Assembly: GCF_004402485.1 (NCBI RefSeq)
Contig: NZ_SOFG01000024.1
Location: forward strand, 1-64,000
Length of the DNA stretch: 64,000 bases
Reading direction: 5' to 3'
Source: Cryobacterium algoricola
GTDB taxonomy: Bacteria; Actinomycetota; Actinomycetes; Actinomycetales; Microbacteriaceae
Shown here: positions 63,375 through 64,000 of the stretch, piece by piece
How positions within the stretch are numbered: the first letter of the stretch is position 1
Layout: each line of letters starts with the position of its first letter
Program-made: the position numbers and the translations under genes
The notes under the pieces: model-generated
Database searches by the model: none
The model's input: only the letters and a program-made list of their open reading frames with translations
Told to the model about the DNA's origin: nothing

Positions 63375-63572
63375 ATGCGCATTCGCATGGGTACAACGGA
63401 AGGTAAGTTTGGCCCTGTCTTTGTGATTGTCGCCTTCGCGGTGGTCGGCGTCATGTGGATCCTGTTCGCAAGCTCCTTCTTTGTGGGAGCTGCGTTCATC
63501 GCCTTGTCGCCCGGCTGCCTCGTCTACGAGACTGTCAAGGCGAGTCAGGATCTGAAGCGACCACGACCGTAG
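63375..63572 (+). CDS. Small two-span membrane protein
   Basis: This 65-aa protein (or 61 aa from ATG 63387) has a Gly/Lys start, two close hydrophobic spans (FVIVAFAVVGVMWILFA and FFVGAAFIALSPGCLVY) and a basic end. No clear ribosome site for either ATG. Accepted because the composition is that of a real membrane protein. Unknown function. Confidence 0.5.
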   Translation: MRIRMGTTEGKFGPVFVIVAFAVVGVMWILFASSFFVGAAFIALSPGCLVYETVKASQDLKRPRP

Positions 63573-63712
63573 CCAACGTCACGCCTGGGTGCACGGCGGT
63601 GTCTGGGGGAAGAATCTTCATCGTCCCGAGTTAAGAAGCGCCTTCGAACAGACATGTAGTGAATGAAGACAGAATTCGGGTGCCGAGCTCGGGGGAGGGG
63701 AGAGGTGGAGAG

Positions 63713-64000
63713 GTGGACGACGTCGATCTCAGTGCGGCCTTGGAGCAGGCGGATCCATTCTCAGAGGCCGAAGTATCACTAGTAGCGCCGTCCCTCCAGC
63801 GTCTGGTGCGGTCGGTCGCTGCGCTCGACCACGCAGCTCGGCGACGGCGCCATCGTCGTTTCGTCATCGGGGGTATCGGCGTTGGCGTTGTGTTGCTCGC
63901 TGGCACCGGAGCTTCCGCGCTTCCGGGGATTATCGAGTGGGCCCCGTGGGCTCCTGACGTCGTGTTGGATCGGGCGTTCCCTATTTCGGACGGTACCGGT
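63713..64000 (+). CDS. Single-span membrane protein, cut by the window end
   Basis: From GTG 63713 the frame is open to the last base (96 codons). It begins DDVDLSAALEQADPFSEAEV, then about 30 helical residues, an Arg-rich segment (AARRRRHRRF), one span (VIGGIGVGVVLLAGTGASAL) and the start of an external part. GAGAGGTGGAG lies before the start. This layout is common for proteins co-encoded with ECF sigma factors in actinobacteria, but no sigma gene is visible directly upstream. Confidence 0.7.
   Translation, partial: MDDVDLSAALEQADPFSEAEVSLVAPSLQRLVRSVAALDHAARRRRHRRFVIGGIGVGVVLLAGTGASALPGIIEWAPWAPDVVLDRAFPISDGTG

Overview
The window is high-GC DNA from an actinobacterium. The block tlyA - nadK - recN - pyrG - NUDIX - xerD - parA - scpA - scpB - rluB - tyrA - cmk - der, the rRNA operon end in front of it and the frequent GTG starts point to Microbacteriaceae. 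The family is inferred from gene order and protein appearance; no search was run.

Region 1 (1-19228) is core chromosome. It holds the 3' end of a 23S rRNA, a 5S rRNA with a terminator, a strongly repetitive Arg/Gly/Pro-rich protein, and then a tightly packed plus-strand series for nucleotide and cofactor metabolism (nadK, pyrG, NUDIX, cmk), repair (recN), chromosome dimer resolution and segregation (xerD, parA, scpA, scpB), RNA modification (tlyA, rluB), tyrosine synthesis (tyrA) and ribosome assembly (der). Most neighbours overlap by a few bases. A truncated, degenerate cellulose-synthase-like glycosyltransferase and a tRNA-Pro(GGG) close the block.

Region 2 (19191-37263) is an integrated element of about 18 kb. 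An 80-bp imperfect direct repeat of the tRNA-Pro 3' end plus its terminator bounds it at both sides. It carries an excisionase-like protein, a tyrosine integrase, a tRNA-Ile-like gene with its own terminator, a MobF-type relaxase/helicase broken by one extra C in a C run, and cargo. The cargo is a standalone OLD-family ATPase/TOPRIM nuclease, a DUF1643 protein, a 453-aa protein with a Gly/Ala hydrophobic core, a small membrane protein followed by two overlapping HNH-like genes, two TM/coiled-coil proteins, a HEPN/Abi_C-like protein and an M41-peptidase-like protein whose HExxH motif reads HQGGH. This looks like an integrative mobilizable element with a defence-type cargo. The tandem HNH cassette and the pseudo-M41/Abi-like pair are the best candidates for an undescribed system.

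Region 3 (37264-52919) is accessory chromosome. It holds a histidine phosphatase, an ABC exporter, GPH and sugar-porter transporters, an ECF sigma factor with a membrane partner, an MBL-fold hydrolase, two DHA2-type drug exporters with divergent XRE and LysR regulators, and an ArsR/SRPBCC pair. The ArsR gene occurs three times (two nearly identical, one fragment). The junctions of one copy show short-homology deletions and a piece of a relaxase gene, so this part has been rearranged.

Region 4 (52920-64000) holds a DksA/TraR-like protein, several small membrane-protein operons (three genes with a PH-like end domain, then an Imm5-like protein), an extracytoplasmic DJ-1/PfpI protein divergent from a GlxA-type AraC regulator, a remnant of a CPBP protease gene, pdxY, and a membrane protein that runs off the window end.
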